Assembly (NCBI GenBank): GCA_018644725.1
Contig: JABGPZ010000062.1
Location: 1 to 44,607 of the forward strand
Direction: 5' to 3'
Length of the DNA: 44,607 bases
DNA from: Phycisphaerales bacterium
GTDB taxonomy: Bacteria > Planctomycetota > Phycisphaerae > SM23-33
Positions 8,598-15,645 of this stretch are shown here, piece by piece. The stretch's first letter is position 1. Every line of letters starts with the position of its first letter. Made by a program: the position numbers and the translations under genes. A model generated the notes under the pieces. The model worked only from the letters and a program-made list of their open reading frames with translations, was not told the origin of the DNA and made no database searches.

Positions 8598-8621
8598 ACC
8601 GTCAATGACCTTCGAACTCAA
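8593..8621 (-). promoter_or_regulatory. Leaderless promoter of the propeller-like lipoprotein
   Basis: Minus strand TTGAGT (8621-8616), 17-nt spacer, TAGTAT (8598-8593). The start point is predicted at 8586, the A of the ATG. Its -10 box overlaps the -10 box of the divergent dus promoter. Confidence 0.6.
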
Positions 8622-9672
8622 ACCATTCCGCATCGGAAATTTGCAAGTGGACTTCCCCATCGCGCTCGCGCCGCTGGCGGGCTATTCGGACATGCCCTTT
8701 CGGCGGCTGTGCCGACAGATGGGTTGCGAGTATGCCACGAGCGAAATGATGCTCGATTCGTGCATCGCGATCCAGTCCAAACAGCAGATGTCGCTGATCG
8801 CCTTTGGCGACGATGAGCACCCCCTCGCTGGCCAGCTCGTGGGCAATACGCCCGAGATGATGGCCACGGCCGCGAAGATGGTCGCGGACCAGGGCTTCGA
8901 CGTGGTGGACCTGAATTTTGCATGCCCGGTCAACAAGGCCATCAAGCGCAAGCGCGGCGGGCGACTGATGAACGATCCGAAACTCGCGATTGAAATTATC
9001 CACGCCGTGGTCGATGCGGTGGACGTGCCGGTGACGGTGAAGAATCGCCAGCGCTATAACAATGACGACACGGAAGAAAATTTCTGGCAGATGGCCGAAG
9101 GCGCACGCGATGCGGGCTGCGCGATGCTGACGGTCCATGGCCGCAGCGTCGAACAAAAATACACCGGCCCGGCCGACTGGGATTTCCTCCGGCGCGTCAA
9201 GGCGCACTTTCCCGACTGGACCGTCCTCGGCTCGGGCGACGTGCTCAGCCCCCACCACGCGATTGAACTGCTCAAGACCTCCGAGCTGGACGGCGTGGTC
9301 GTCGCGCGCGGTGTCATCGGCAATCCGTGGTTCTTCCGCCAGTGCCGCGCCATCCTCGCCGGCGACGAGCCCCAAGTCCCCACTCTCGCCGAACAGGCCG
9401 AAGTCATGCGCCAGCACTTCGACGCCCAGCTGGAGTTCTACGGCGAACGCATCGGCTGCAAGAACATGCGCAAATGCGGCATCAAATATGCCCGCAACCA
9501 CCCCCACGCGCGAAAACTGCGCATGACATTCGTCGACATGAAAACCCGCAAAGATTTCGACCGCATCCTCGGCGAATGGTACACCGACCGCTACGAAGCC
9601 GAACTTCGCAAAAAAGTACTGCGCGAAGGAATTTCCGGCATGACGTGCCACATGCCCAACGTTCGACCTTGA
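8605..9672 (+). CDS. dus: tRNA-dihydrouridine synthase
   Basis: A 355-residue FMN enzyme that reduces uridines in tRNA loops to dihydrouridine. The N-terminus has the family flavin loop (LAPLAGYSDMPFRRLC). NFACPVNK carries the catalytic Cys, followed by KRKRGGRLM. VTVHGRS-type (LTVHGRSVEQKYTGPADW) and GSGDVLSP plus ARGVIGNPWFF complete the TIM-barrel FMN and phosphate sites. It looks closest to DusB. It is transcribed alone and divergently from the propeller lipoprotein, 18 nt apart. The -10 box places the start point at the ATG. The Dus family call is firm; the B subtype is tentative. Confidence 0.93.
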   Translation: MTFELKPFRIGNLQVDFPIALAPLAGYSDMPFRRLCRQMGCEYATSEMMLDSCIAIQSKQQMSLIAFGDDEHPLAGQLVGNTPEMMATAAKMVADQGFDVVDLNFACPVNKAIKRKRGGRLMNDPKLAIEIIHAVVDAVDVPVTVKNRQRYNNDDTEENFWQMAEGARDAGCAMLTVHGRSVEQKYTGPADWDFLRRVKAHFPDWTVLGSGDVLSPHHAIELLKTSELDGVVVARGVIGNPWFFRQCRAILAGDEPQVPTLAEQAEVMRQHFDAQLEFYGERIGCKNMRKCGIKYARNHPHARKLRMTFVDMKTRKDFDRILGEWYTDRYEAELRKKVLREGISGMTCHMPNVRP

Positions 9673-9681
9673 CGGTTGTGG

Positions 9682-10542
9682 TTATCGGCCGGAGGGACCG
9701 TTGATATAGAACGGGCCTTTGAAGAGGTGGGTGGTGTGCTGGCGGAAATATTCCTTGCCGAGAGCTTCGATTTCGGCGATGCGCTGCTTGGCGGAATCGT
9801 CATGGCGAGAGGAATAGCCCAGCAGGTCCCAGACCATGTAATACTGTTGGCCGGAGCTTTGGGCGCCGCGACTCACGCTGGCGGAAACCCCCTTGGAGGC
9901 AAGGAATGTTTTGATGCGCTCGGCCTCGGTCTTGTCGCCCGCCTCGGATCCAAGAAGCTGAATCACGAGATAGTAGCGATTGGACACCCGCTCGCCGGGC
10001 GTCGCCGCGAGAACGGGCGCTTTGGGATCAATGTGGCGAGAAATCACACTCGACCCGCCGCCGCCATTGGTTTTGGTCTGCGTCTTGGTCTGGGTTTTGG
10101 ACGATCCCGAGCCGCCGTTGGACTGGGTCTTGGATACGGGGGTCTCCGAGGTCGGCCCGTCGGGCGAGCCCGTGCGATAGCCCAACCAGAACGACAGGAT
10201 CAGCAACAGCAACACCGTCACCAACAAGGCGATCAATTGCGTCAAGCTCACCGAAACGGTGGGCGTTGGAATTTCGTCCACGCGGGAAAAATACCCATCC
10301 GCGCGGCGCGGCTTGGTCGGGGGCGGGGTCGGCGCGGGAGGCGTGACAACCGCGTCCAGCTCGTCGAGGCCACGGGGCGTTTCTTCGGGCAGGTCCGCGA
10401 CCACACCCTCCGCTTCCCCAGCCACGGCGGGATCTTCCTCGACGGTCTGATCCTTCATCCAGCCGGGAACCTTCATCGGCCCGGAACTGCTTTTGTTCGA
10501 AAGTGCTTCGAACAACACCTTGCTGTCTTTATGTTTGCTCAC
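9682..10542 (-). CDS. Single-pass membrane protein with SPOR-like domain
   Basis: A 286-residue protein starting at a GTG (10542): AAGGAG lies 7 nt upstream, and the frame before it is noncoding in character. Residues 1-30 contain KDSKVLFEALSNK and KVPGWMK, an N-terminal cytosolic segment similar in style to short motifs of planctomycete membrane proteins. A Pro/Glu-rich linker, one membrane helix at about 99-121 (LIALLVTVLLLLILSFWLGY) and a Ser/Gly/Thr-rich linker follow. The C-terminal domain (about 188-275) looks like SPOR (YYLVIQLLG, AERIKTFLASKGV, YYMVWDLLGY). SPOR domains bind denuded peptidoglycan at division sites, so a cell-wall or division role is plausible but inferred. Confidence 0.72.
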   Translation of the reverse strand: MSKHKDSKVLFEALSNKSSSGPMKVPGWMKDQTVEEDPAVAGEAEGVVADLPEETPRGLDELDAVVTPPAPTPPPTKPRRADGYFSRVDEIPTPTVSVSLTQLIALLVTVLLLLILSFWLGYRTGSPDGPTSETPVSKTQSNGGSGSSKTQTKTQTKTNGGGGSSVISRHIDPKAPVLAATPGERVSNRYYLVIQLLGSEAGDKTEAERIKTFLASKGVSASVSRGAQSSGQQYYMVWDLLGYSSRHDDSAKQRIAEIEALGKEYFRQHTTHLFKGPFYINGPSGR

Positions 10543-10588
10543 ACCGAATCTCCTTGTTGCCCAATGGGCGCGGATTGCCCGCAGACAA

Positions 10589-10617
10589 AAAGTAGCCCCC
10601 ACCCGGAAAAATGTCAA
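10589..10617 (-). promoter_or_regulatory. Promoter of the SPOR-like gene
   Basis: Minus strand TTGACA (10617-10612), 17-nt spacer, TACTTT (10594-10589). The leader to the GTG at 10542 is about 40 nt and contains AAGGAG. Confidence 0.55.
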
Positions 10618-10648
10618 GACCTAATCGCGATTCTTGAGTTTAAGGGGC

Positions 10649-11143
10649 ATGACCATTCAACTCATCATCACCGGCGGCACGTTCGACAAACGCTATGACG
10701 AGATCGGCGGGGAGCTTACGCTCGACCAGACCCACCTGCCCAAATTACTCGACGAGGTGCGCTGCACACTCGACGTGGCAATCGAACTCAATCAACTCAT
10801 CGACAGTCTGGAGATGGATTCCGTCCATCGCGCAAGCGTCGTAAACAGTTGCCGAAGTTGCGCGCCCGAGCGGATCGTGATTACTCACGGGACGGACACG
10901 ATGGTCGAAACTGCGCAACAGATCGCCAAAGCGGGCCTGGCCAAAACGATCGTCCTCACGGGCGCGATGCGGCCTTGGTCGTTCGTCCATTCCGACGCCA
11001 CGTTCAACCTCGGCACGGCCCTGGCGGCCGTCCAGACCCTCCCCCACGGCGTATGGATCGCAATGAACGGCCAACTCTTCGCCCACGATGCCGTCAAGAA
11101 AAACCGTGCTGAAGGCATCTTCGAAGCGACCGAGACAGAATAA
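10649..11143 (+). CDS. One-domain asparaginase-like protein
   Basis: A 164-residue protein equal to the N-terminal domain of type I/II asparaginases. The first catalytic Thr lies in ITGGTFDK and the second Thr-Asp pair in THGTDTMVETA. The C-terminal domain of full-length enzymes (about 330 residues in total) is absent, and the frame ends in a normal stop without a continuation. Small proteins of this kind are known as asparaginase-domain proteins with unproved activity. The ATG at 10649 is preferred over a TTG at 10634; AAGGGG lies very close to it, so initiation is uncertain. It is transcribed alone, divergent from the SPOR-like gene. Confidence 0.82.
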   Translation: MTIQLIITGGTFDKRYDEIGGELTLDQTHLPKLLDEVRCTLDVAIELNQLIDSLEMDSVHRASVVNSCRSCAPERIVITHGTDTMVETAQQIAKAGLAKTIVLTGAMRPWSFVHSDATFNLGTALAAVQTLPHGVWIAMNGQLFAHDAVKKNRAEGIFEATETE

Positions 11144-11154
11144 CTCCACTCCCC

Positions 11155-11193
11155 AAAAAGAAAAAACCGCCGTGGAATCCTTCCGTGGCGGTT
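11155..11193 (-). terminator. Intrinsic terminator of dnaA
   Basis: On the minus strand a stem of AACCGCC with GGCGGTT, with a further GGAA/TTCC pairing inside, is followed by TTTTTTCTTTTT. It lies about 50 nt past the dnaA stop and between the two convergent genes. Confidence 0.8.
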
Positions 11194-11244
11194 ATTCGTT
11201 CCGACTCTGGCATGCCCTTGGGACACTTCGCGTGGCGCGGTGCG

Positions 11245-12705
11245 CTAGCGGAGTTGACCGTCGAGCATGTCGATGAGTTCTGCGGGCTGGACCGACTTGG
11301 CGCCTGCAGGGCTCGTCCAGCAGAGGGGCGCTCCGCTGGCGAGAAGTTTTTCGAAGCGCTGGACCCCGAGGACCACCGAAGAGTGGTTCTTGCCCATGTG
11401 ACGGGCGATTTCGGGATAGCTCATGGTGGTGTATTTGCGTGCGAGGAACATCGTGACCATGCGCGCGCTGGAGACTGTTTTGGTCCGGCGCGAAGAGTGC
11501 AGGTCAGCCGGCGTGACGCCGAAGTAGGTCGCCGCGACGGTTTCGATATCACCGAGGGAGATCACCCCGCCCGTGCGGGCCAGGTGGTCGGCCAATGCGT
11601 CGCGTGTCATTTCGAGGGTGACGGGTTTGTTTTCCAGCCCGGCCAGCGCCGAGAGTTTTACCAGCGTGCCCTCGAGTTCGCGCACCGAGCTGCGGATGTG
11701 CATGGCGATGTAGTCTTGCACGTCCTCGGGCAGGCCGAGGCCCAGCGCGTCGGATTTGCGCTTGAGGATGTCCATGCGGGTCTGGCGGTCGGGTGATTCG
11801 ACCTGGACGACCATGCCGGACATGAAGCGGCTGGAGAGCTGCTCGTTGAGATCGCCCACGAGTTGGGGGTGGGTATCGCTGGCGAGGATGATGCGCTTTC
11901 CGGCGGACTCGATGGCGTTGAAGGTGTGGAGGAATTCGGCCTGGGTGGCGGGCTTGGCGGCGAGGAAATGCACGTCGTCAATTGCCAAGAGGTCGAGCTT
12001 GCGATATTTCTTGCGGAACTCAGCCGCGCCGTTGCGATTGCGCACCGAGGCGACGAATTCGTTGGTGAACTGCTCGCCGGAGACATAGCGCCAACGCAGT
12101 TCTTCGCCGTGGCCGCGGCTGCGACGCTGAATTTCGTTGCAGATGCCCTGGAGGAGGTGGGTTTTGCCCACGCCGCACGAGCCGTGCAAAAAGAGCTGGC
12201 GGAATTGGGGATGCTTGCCCTCGGCGGTCGCCATTGCAGCCTGGAAGGCGAGGCGGTTACTCGTTCCGATCACAAAGTCGTCAAGGCTGTGCCTGAGTTC
12301 TGCGCGGCGGACGACCTGGCGCGGGCGGATTCGTCCCTGGGTCACGCGGTTGACCATTTCGGCCTGTTGGTCGAGGTTGCGTCGGCTGCATTCGCCGATA
12401 AGGTCTGGCTCGATCGAGATGACCACGTTCACGGGCGCGCCGGAGAGTTCGCTCGCGACGTCGGTCAAAGCGCCCTGATAGTGCTGCTCGATCCAATTGG
12501 CGACGAACGAGTTCGGGACAGCCACTTCCAGACGCTCGCCCTCGAGCTCCAGACGTGTGCCATGACGAAACCATGCGTTGTATCGTTGGGGGCCGATTCG
12601 CTTCTGCAATTCCGCATACATTTGATCTTTACTCACTGGCATGTGCGTCGGGTTGGCCATGATTGCGGGGTACTTTCTCACCTGAAAATTAAGAGAAGCT
12701 TCCAT
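11245..12705 (-). CDS. dnaA: Chromosomal replication initiator protein
   Basis: A 486-residue DnaA. Domain I spans about 20-105 (QMYAELQKRIGPQRYNAWF). The AAA+ core has Walker A GSCGVGKTH, Walker B LLAIDDVHF and the arginine-finger region SSRFMSGMVV. Domain IV follows. The usual signature GGRDHTTV reads MGKNHSSV here, a Lys-Asn-His-Ser variant. The C-terminus extends about 20 residues past the usual end. The start at 12705 has GGAGTGGAGA upstream; MANPTH at 12660 is an alternative. A candidate promoter and a cluster of DnaA boxes lie upstream. dnaN and recF are not adjacent. Confidence 0.95.
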   Translation of the reverse strand: MEASLNFQVRKYPAIMANPTHMPVSKDQMYAELQKRIGPQRYNAWFRHGTRLELEGERLEVAVPNSFVANWIEQHYQGALTDVASELSGAPVNVVISIEPDLIGECSRRNLDQQAEMVNRVTQGRIRPRQVVRRAELRHSLDDFVIGTSNRLAFQAAMATAEGKHPQFRQLFLHGSCGVGKTHLLQGICNEIQRRSRGHGEELRWRYVSGEQFTNEFVASVRNRNGAAEFRKKYRKLDLLAIDDVHFLAAKPATQAEFLHTFNAIESAGKRIILASDTHPQLVGDLNEQLSSRFMSGMVVQVESPDRQTRMDILKRKSDALGLGLPEDVQDYIAMHIRSSVRELEGTLVKLSALAGLENKPVTLEMTRDALADHLARTGGVISLGDIETVAATYFGVTPADLHSSRRTKTVSSARMVTMFLARKYTTMSYPEIARHMGKNHSSVVLGVQRFEKLLASGAPLCWTSPAGAKSVQPAELIDMLDGQLR

Positions 12706-12761
12706 GCATTCTCCACTCCGCGATCCGTTGCGGAGGTTCGGCCCTCGGCTGAACGAGAGAC

Positions 12762-12790
12762 AATGTACGGAGTTGAATCCCCCCGGTCAA
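12762..12790 (-). promoter_or_regulatory. Candidate dnaA promoter
   Basis: Minus strand TTGACC (12790-12785), 17-nt spacer, TACATT (12767-12762), leaving a leader of about 50 nt. A DnaA-box-like TTGTCCACA lies 20 nt upstream at 12810-12818, which would suit autoregulation. Confidence 0.5.
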
Positions 12791-12876
12791 CCACCCATTT
12801 TCCCTTTTCTTGTCCACAGCCCTTTTGGCTTTTCTATTGGCGCGTATTCCCGCGAAAAAAAACTTTCCTCCACAAC

Positions 12877-12909
12877 TTATCCACATCCCGTGGATAACCC
12901 CGTGGACAA
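12877..12909. promoter_or_regulatory. Three clustered DnaA boxes
   Basis: TTATCCAC and GTGGATAA face each other across 5 nt and form a perfect dyad, followed 3 nt later by GTGGACAA. The first box matches the consensus TTATCCACA exactly. Confidence 0.75.
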
Positions 12910-13340
12910 CGTAGGGTGATCTCTTTTTTGCCCCTGTTATTCCGGATTGAAATCGACTTCAATCCCCCACAACCCGCGCGACAGTGGTCATTTTCATACA
13001 CGACTACATCCAATTGATTTCCCGCGGCCTGGCCCGAAAAACAACCGCCCCGACAGTTCAGCCCGGAACGTTTTCCCCAATGCTGGATTTCTGGACTACA
13101 CTTCCATTTAATGATTTTTCACAACTTTTATCGTTTTTCCCAACAGAATTCCGAAATTCCTGCTACACTTTGAATAGAGACCAACCTTTTCCGGACTCCC
13201 GCTGAGAATAGTGCAGTGGGGAGCGGGTTTGGTCGATATATCCAATAGCGCGGAATTACTTCACCGATGTGGTGGAGGGGTCTTCCTGCAACCTACTACA
13301 GACGACGGGCGCATGCCTGATACCTATACAGAGGAACACG

Positions 13341-14222
13341 ATGTCGAAACCCAAGCGGAGACATAAGAAGAAGCTGATCATTACCCTGCTGGCCATCGCC
13401 GCCATTGGCGGATTTTGGTACACCATCCACGATGTGAAGGCCACCAACCCCGATTCCAAAATTGAAGTAATGGGGGCCGATGCCGCCAGCCACAAGGAAC
13501 GGCTCACCCAGCTTGCCGAAACAGACCACGTTCAGCTGCTGCAGTTCGCGAAAGATCGCTTTATCGCCCAGCAGGTCAACAACTATACCTGGACGATGGA
13601 AAAGATGGAGAAGATCAACGGCAAGCGCGGCTCGTATCAGACCCTGAACGTGAAGTTCACCCAGAAACCGTTCCGCGTCGCCATCGCCGTCGTCAAGGGG
13701 GCCTCGAACCTCAGCGGCGACCGCATGCTGTACGTCGAGGGAAGCTACCTGGACAAGGATGGCCGCAGCCAGATGATCGTGCGCCCGACGCACGGCCTTT
13801 TCCGCCTCCTCGCGGATGGCTCGGTGTCGCGGCTGCCGGATTGCGCGGAAGTGAAAAAGTCCAGCCTTCGCCCGATCACCGACGCGGGCTTTATCAGCGC
13901 CTACCAGAATCTTATCGACGTATACCAGGCCGCCCGTCAGCGCGGCGAGTGCGTCGAGAAACACGGCGGCTTTGCCAAGATCAACGGGAAATCGTGCATC
14001 ATTCTTGATCGCCACATCCCCGTCCAGCGCAAAGACTATCCCGCCAAACTCACCAAGATCTACCTCGACATCGAAACGCTTCTGCCGCTTCGCATCGTGG
14101 GCTGGGACTGGACCGGCGAAGAGAAACCCAACTGCGACTACATCTACAACGACATCAAACTCAATGCTCCCCTGACGGCTTCGGACTTTACCCCCAAAGC
14201 CAACGGCATCGACAAAGAGTAG
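13341..14222 (+). CDS. DUF1571 membrane-anchored protein
   Basis: A 293-residue protein with a basic N-terminus (MSKPKRRHKKK) and one membrane segment at about 12-28. The rest matches DUF1571, a family known mainly from planctomycetes: NYTWTMEKMEKINGK, then KFTQKPFRVAIAVVKG, RMLYVEGSYL, and PITDAGFISAYQNLID. DUF1571 has a LolA-like outline, so an envelope lipid- or lipoprotein-related role is possible, but this is not established. AGAGGA precedes the start at 13341; the upstream in-frame sequence is not protein-like. It ends with a strong terminator. The family call is good, the function unknown. Confidence 0.82.
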   Translation: MSKPKRRHKKKLIITLLAIAAIGGFWYTIHDVKATNPDSKIEVMGADAASHKERLTQLAETDHVQLLQFAKDRFIAQQVNNYTWTMEKMEKINGKRGSYQTLNVKFTQKPFRVAIAVVKGASNLSGDRMLYVEGSYLDKDGRSQMIVRPTHGLFRLLADGSVSRLPDCAEVKKSSLRPITDAGFISAYQNLIDVYQAARQRGECVEKHGGFAKINGKSCIILDRHIPVQRKDYPAKLTKIYLDIETLLPLRIVGWDWTGEEKPNCDYIYNDIKLNAPLTASDFTPKANGIDKE

Positions 14223-14300
14223 GACATAGGCTGTAGGCTGTAGGAAAACAAACGACACAGCAAACAACCTCCCCGCCACTTCACATGACACGTCTTATCA

Positions 14301-14326
14301 GGGCACCCCTTTTGGGTGCCCTTTTT
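14301..14326 (+). terminator. Intrinsic terminator of the DUF1571 gene
   Basis: An 8-bp stem GGGCACCC with GGGTGCCC and a five-base loop is followed by TTTTT. It lies about 80 nt after the stop codon. Confidence 0.88.
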
Positions 14327-14461
14327 CTTTATGTGCATCGATGATTTCCGTGGTACAAGAGGGCCCGGTGATCCCCCAAAAAACAATTGAAAGGGTGCCG
14401 TGGAATGTGGAGCGTACTCGCGACACAGCCACGCAGATCCAATCGCGAAGCAGGTGTTTTT

Positions 14462-14506
14462 GCCCTGAAAGGGCAACAGTGTTTAGCCGGGGGCGTAAGC
14501 CCCCGG
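14462..14506 (-). repeat. REP-like palindromic element, copy A
   Basis: Palindrome CCGGGGGC-GTAA-GCCCCCGG (14487-14506) beside a second hairpin GCCCTGAAAGGGC (14462-14474). It matches copy B in inverted orientation. Confidence 0.75.
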
Positions 14507-14669
14507 TAGTGGGCGCCCAAAAGCCGGGGCCTTAGTTTCTTGGAGGGAGCTTGCGACCGGAAAGACTAAGGCAAGCCCCGGTGAATTTTACAAGCATTGA
14601 AAGGCGAAGGAGGAATGTAGGAAGGGCGTTTCTTTCGCCCCTTCGGGGCTCTTTTCGTTTTGCCGCATT

Positions 14670-14714
14670 CCGGGGGCTTACGCCCCCGGCTACACACTGC
14701 CGGCCCTTCGGGCC
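14670..14714 (+). repeat. REP-like palindromic element, copy B
   Basis: Palindrome CCGGGGGC-TTAC-GCCCCCGG (14670-14689), then CTA-ACACTG spacing, then hairpin GGCCCTTCGGGCC (14702-14714). It is the inverted counterpart of copy A, about 180 nt away. Confidence 0.75.
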
Positions 14715-14917
14715 TGTCCGAGGGAAACCGAATACTCTGACTCATCTATTTCGCAAAGGGTCGTGTGTATTCATCGCGAAGGGACACATATAATTTTCTT
14801 TCCCCGGTAATGAAACATGAGTCTCTTTTATATACTTGTATCTTGTGGTGCAGGCGTCTTGCCTGCCATGTTTCCGCTTTTTCCTCCTGCCTACCGCCTA
14901 CTCCCCTACAGCCTTCT

Positions 14918-15547
14918 CTACAGCGTTTTGCGTTCGTTGATGGCGTCGGCGAGAATGGTTTGCGAGGCGTACTCGATCTGTCCGCCGGCGGGCAGCCCGC
15001 GCGCGAGGCGGCTGACGTTCACGCCGGTCTCGGCCAGCATCTCCTGAATAAACAGCGCCGTCGCATCGCCCGCGACCGTCGGATTCGTCGCGAGAATCAC
15101 TTCCGTAATCGGCGTCAGCTCACCCGTCTCGATGTCCGGCTGGCCGGTGCGCACGCGGCCGAGCAGAGAATCGAGCGTGAGGTCTTCCGGGCCAATATTC
15201 TCCAGCGGTGCGATGTGCCCCATCAGAACATGATACACGCCGCCATACGCGCCGGTCGATTCCAGCGATAACAAATCCTTGGGCTGCTCAACGATGCAGA
15301 TCGTCGAACGATTTCGGCTACTGTCGGCGCAGACCGCGCAGAATTCCTCCTCGGTCGGATTGAAACACAGCCGGCACGGGCGGATCTTCGTTTTGAGATC
15401 ACGGATCGCGTCGCTCAGCCCCAGCGCATCGTCGTCGGCCGCCTTGAGGAGATGAAACGTCAAACGTTCGGCCGTGCGAGCACCAATGCCCGGCAGCCGC
15501 CCTAACTCGTCCATGACACGCTGAATGGTCTCTGAATAATTCGCCAT
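14918..15547 (-). CDS. recR: Recombination mediator RecR
   Basis: A 209-residue RecR, which with RecF/RecO loads RecA on gapped DNA. The helix-hairpin-helix (LGRLPGIGARTAERLTFHLL), a four-Cys zinc finger (CRLCFNPTEEEFCAVC) and the Toprim domain (TICIVEQPKDLLSLE, ATNPTVAGDAT) appear in the standard order. Length is typical. GGAAGGA precedes the ATG. The usual partner dnaX or YbaB gene is not adjacent. It is divergent from xth, with a promoter that shares its -35 box with the xth promoter. Confidence 0.96.
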   Translation of the reverse strand: MANYSETIQRVMDELGRLPGIGARTAERLTFHLLKAADDDALGLSDAIRDLKTKIRPCRLCFNPTEEEFCAVCADSSRNRSTICIVEQPKDLLSLESTGAYGGVYHVLMGHIAPLENIGPEDLTLDSLLGRVRTGQPDIETGELTPITEVILATNPTVAGDATALFIQEMLAETGVNVSRLARGLPAGGQIEYASQTILADAINERKTL

Positions 15548-15587
15548 AATCGGATCCTTCCATCATTGAGGCGCTGAAGTGGCCCCG

Positions 15588-15616
15588 ATTATACTCCCCC
15601 GCCGCGCCGTTTGCAA
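15588..15616 (-). promoter_or_regulatory. recR promoter
   Basis: Minus strand TTGCAA (15616-15611), 17-nt spacer, perfect TATAAT (15593-15588). The leader is about 33 nt and includes GGAAGGA. TTGCAA is a palindrome shared with the divergent xth promoter. Confidence 0.75.
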
Positions 15617-15639
15617 TTGGCCGCCCGCGGGAATACAAT
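15611..15639 (+). promoter_or_regulatory. Leaderless xth promoter
   Basis: TTGCAA (15611-15616), 17-nt spacer, TACAAT (15634-15639). The predicted start point, 7 nt after the -10 box, is 15646, the A of the ATG. No ribosome-binding site is seen. Confidence 0.7.
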
Positions 15640-15645
15640 GCAGCC

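Larger units (their letters stand above)
12706..13340. other. Gene-free DnaA-box region, candidate oriC
   Basis: This 635-bp stretch between dnaA and the divergent DUF1571 gene has no coding region. It holds a perfect TTATCCACA (12877-12885), TTATCCACG on the other strand (12897-12889), TTGTCCACG on the other strand (12909-12901), TTGTCCACA (12810-12818) and the weaker TTTTTCACA (13115-13123). A palindrome GATTGAA/TTCAATC spans 12945-12964. T/A-rich sequence lies around 13100-13160. This is the usual look of a DnaA-dependent origin or an autoregulatory region. Close to the DUF1571 gene an extended -10, TGCTACACT (13161-13169), may be its promoter. Confidence 0.5.
14223..14917. other. Intergenic stretch with dispersed-type repeats, no gene
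   Basis: No convincing coding region is present. Besides the terminator it holds two inverted copies of a palindromic element, a GCCCC/GGGGC hairpin followed by TCTTTT (14637-14655), a GCAGGC/GCCTGC hairpin near 14850-14870 and a tandem AGGCTGT near 14229-14243. Short open frames here translate the repeat itself (RGLTPPA in both copies) and are not genes. Confidence 0.7.

Noticed and set aside
12706-13340. tRNA or rRNA gene in this and the other long gaps
   Set aside because: No cloverleaf or TTCGA-type T-arm pattern was found in the four long gaps.
14551-14793. Small plus-strand ORF with RGLTPPA-type sequence
   Set aside because: Its sequence is the translated palindromic repeat, also seen in inverted copy A, so it is not a gene.
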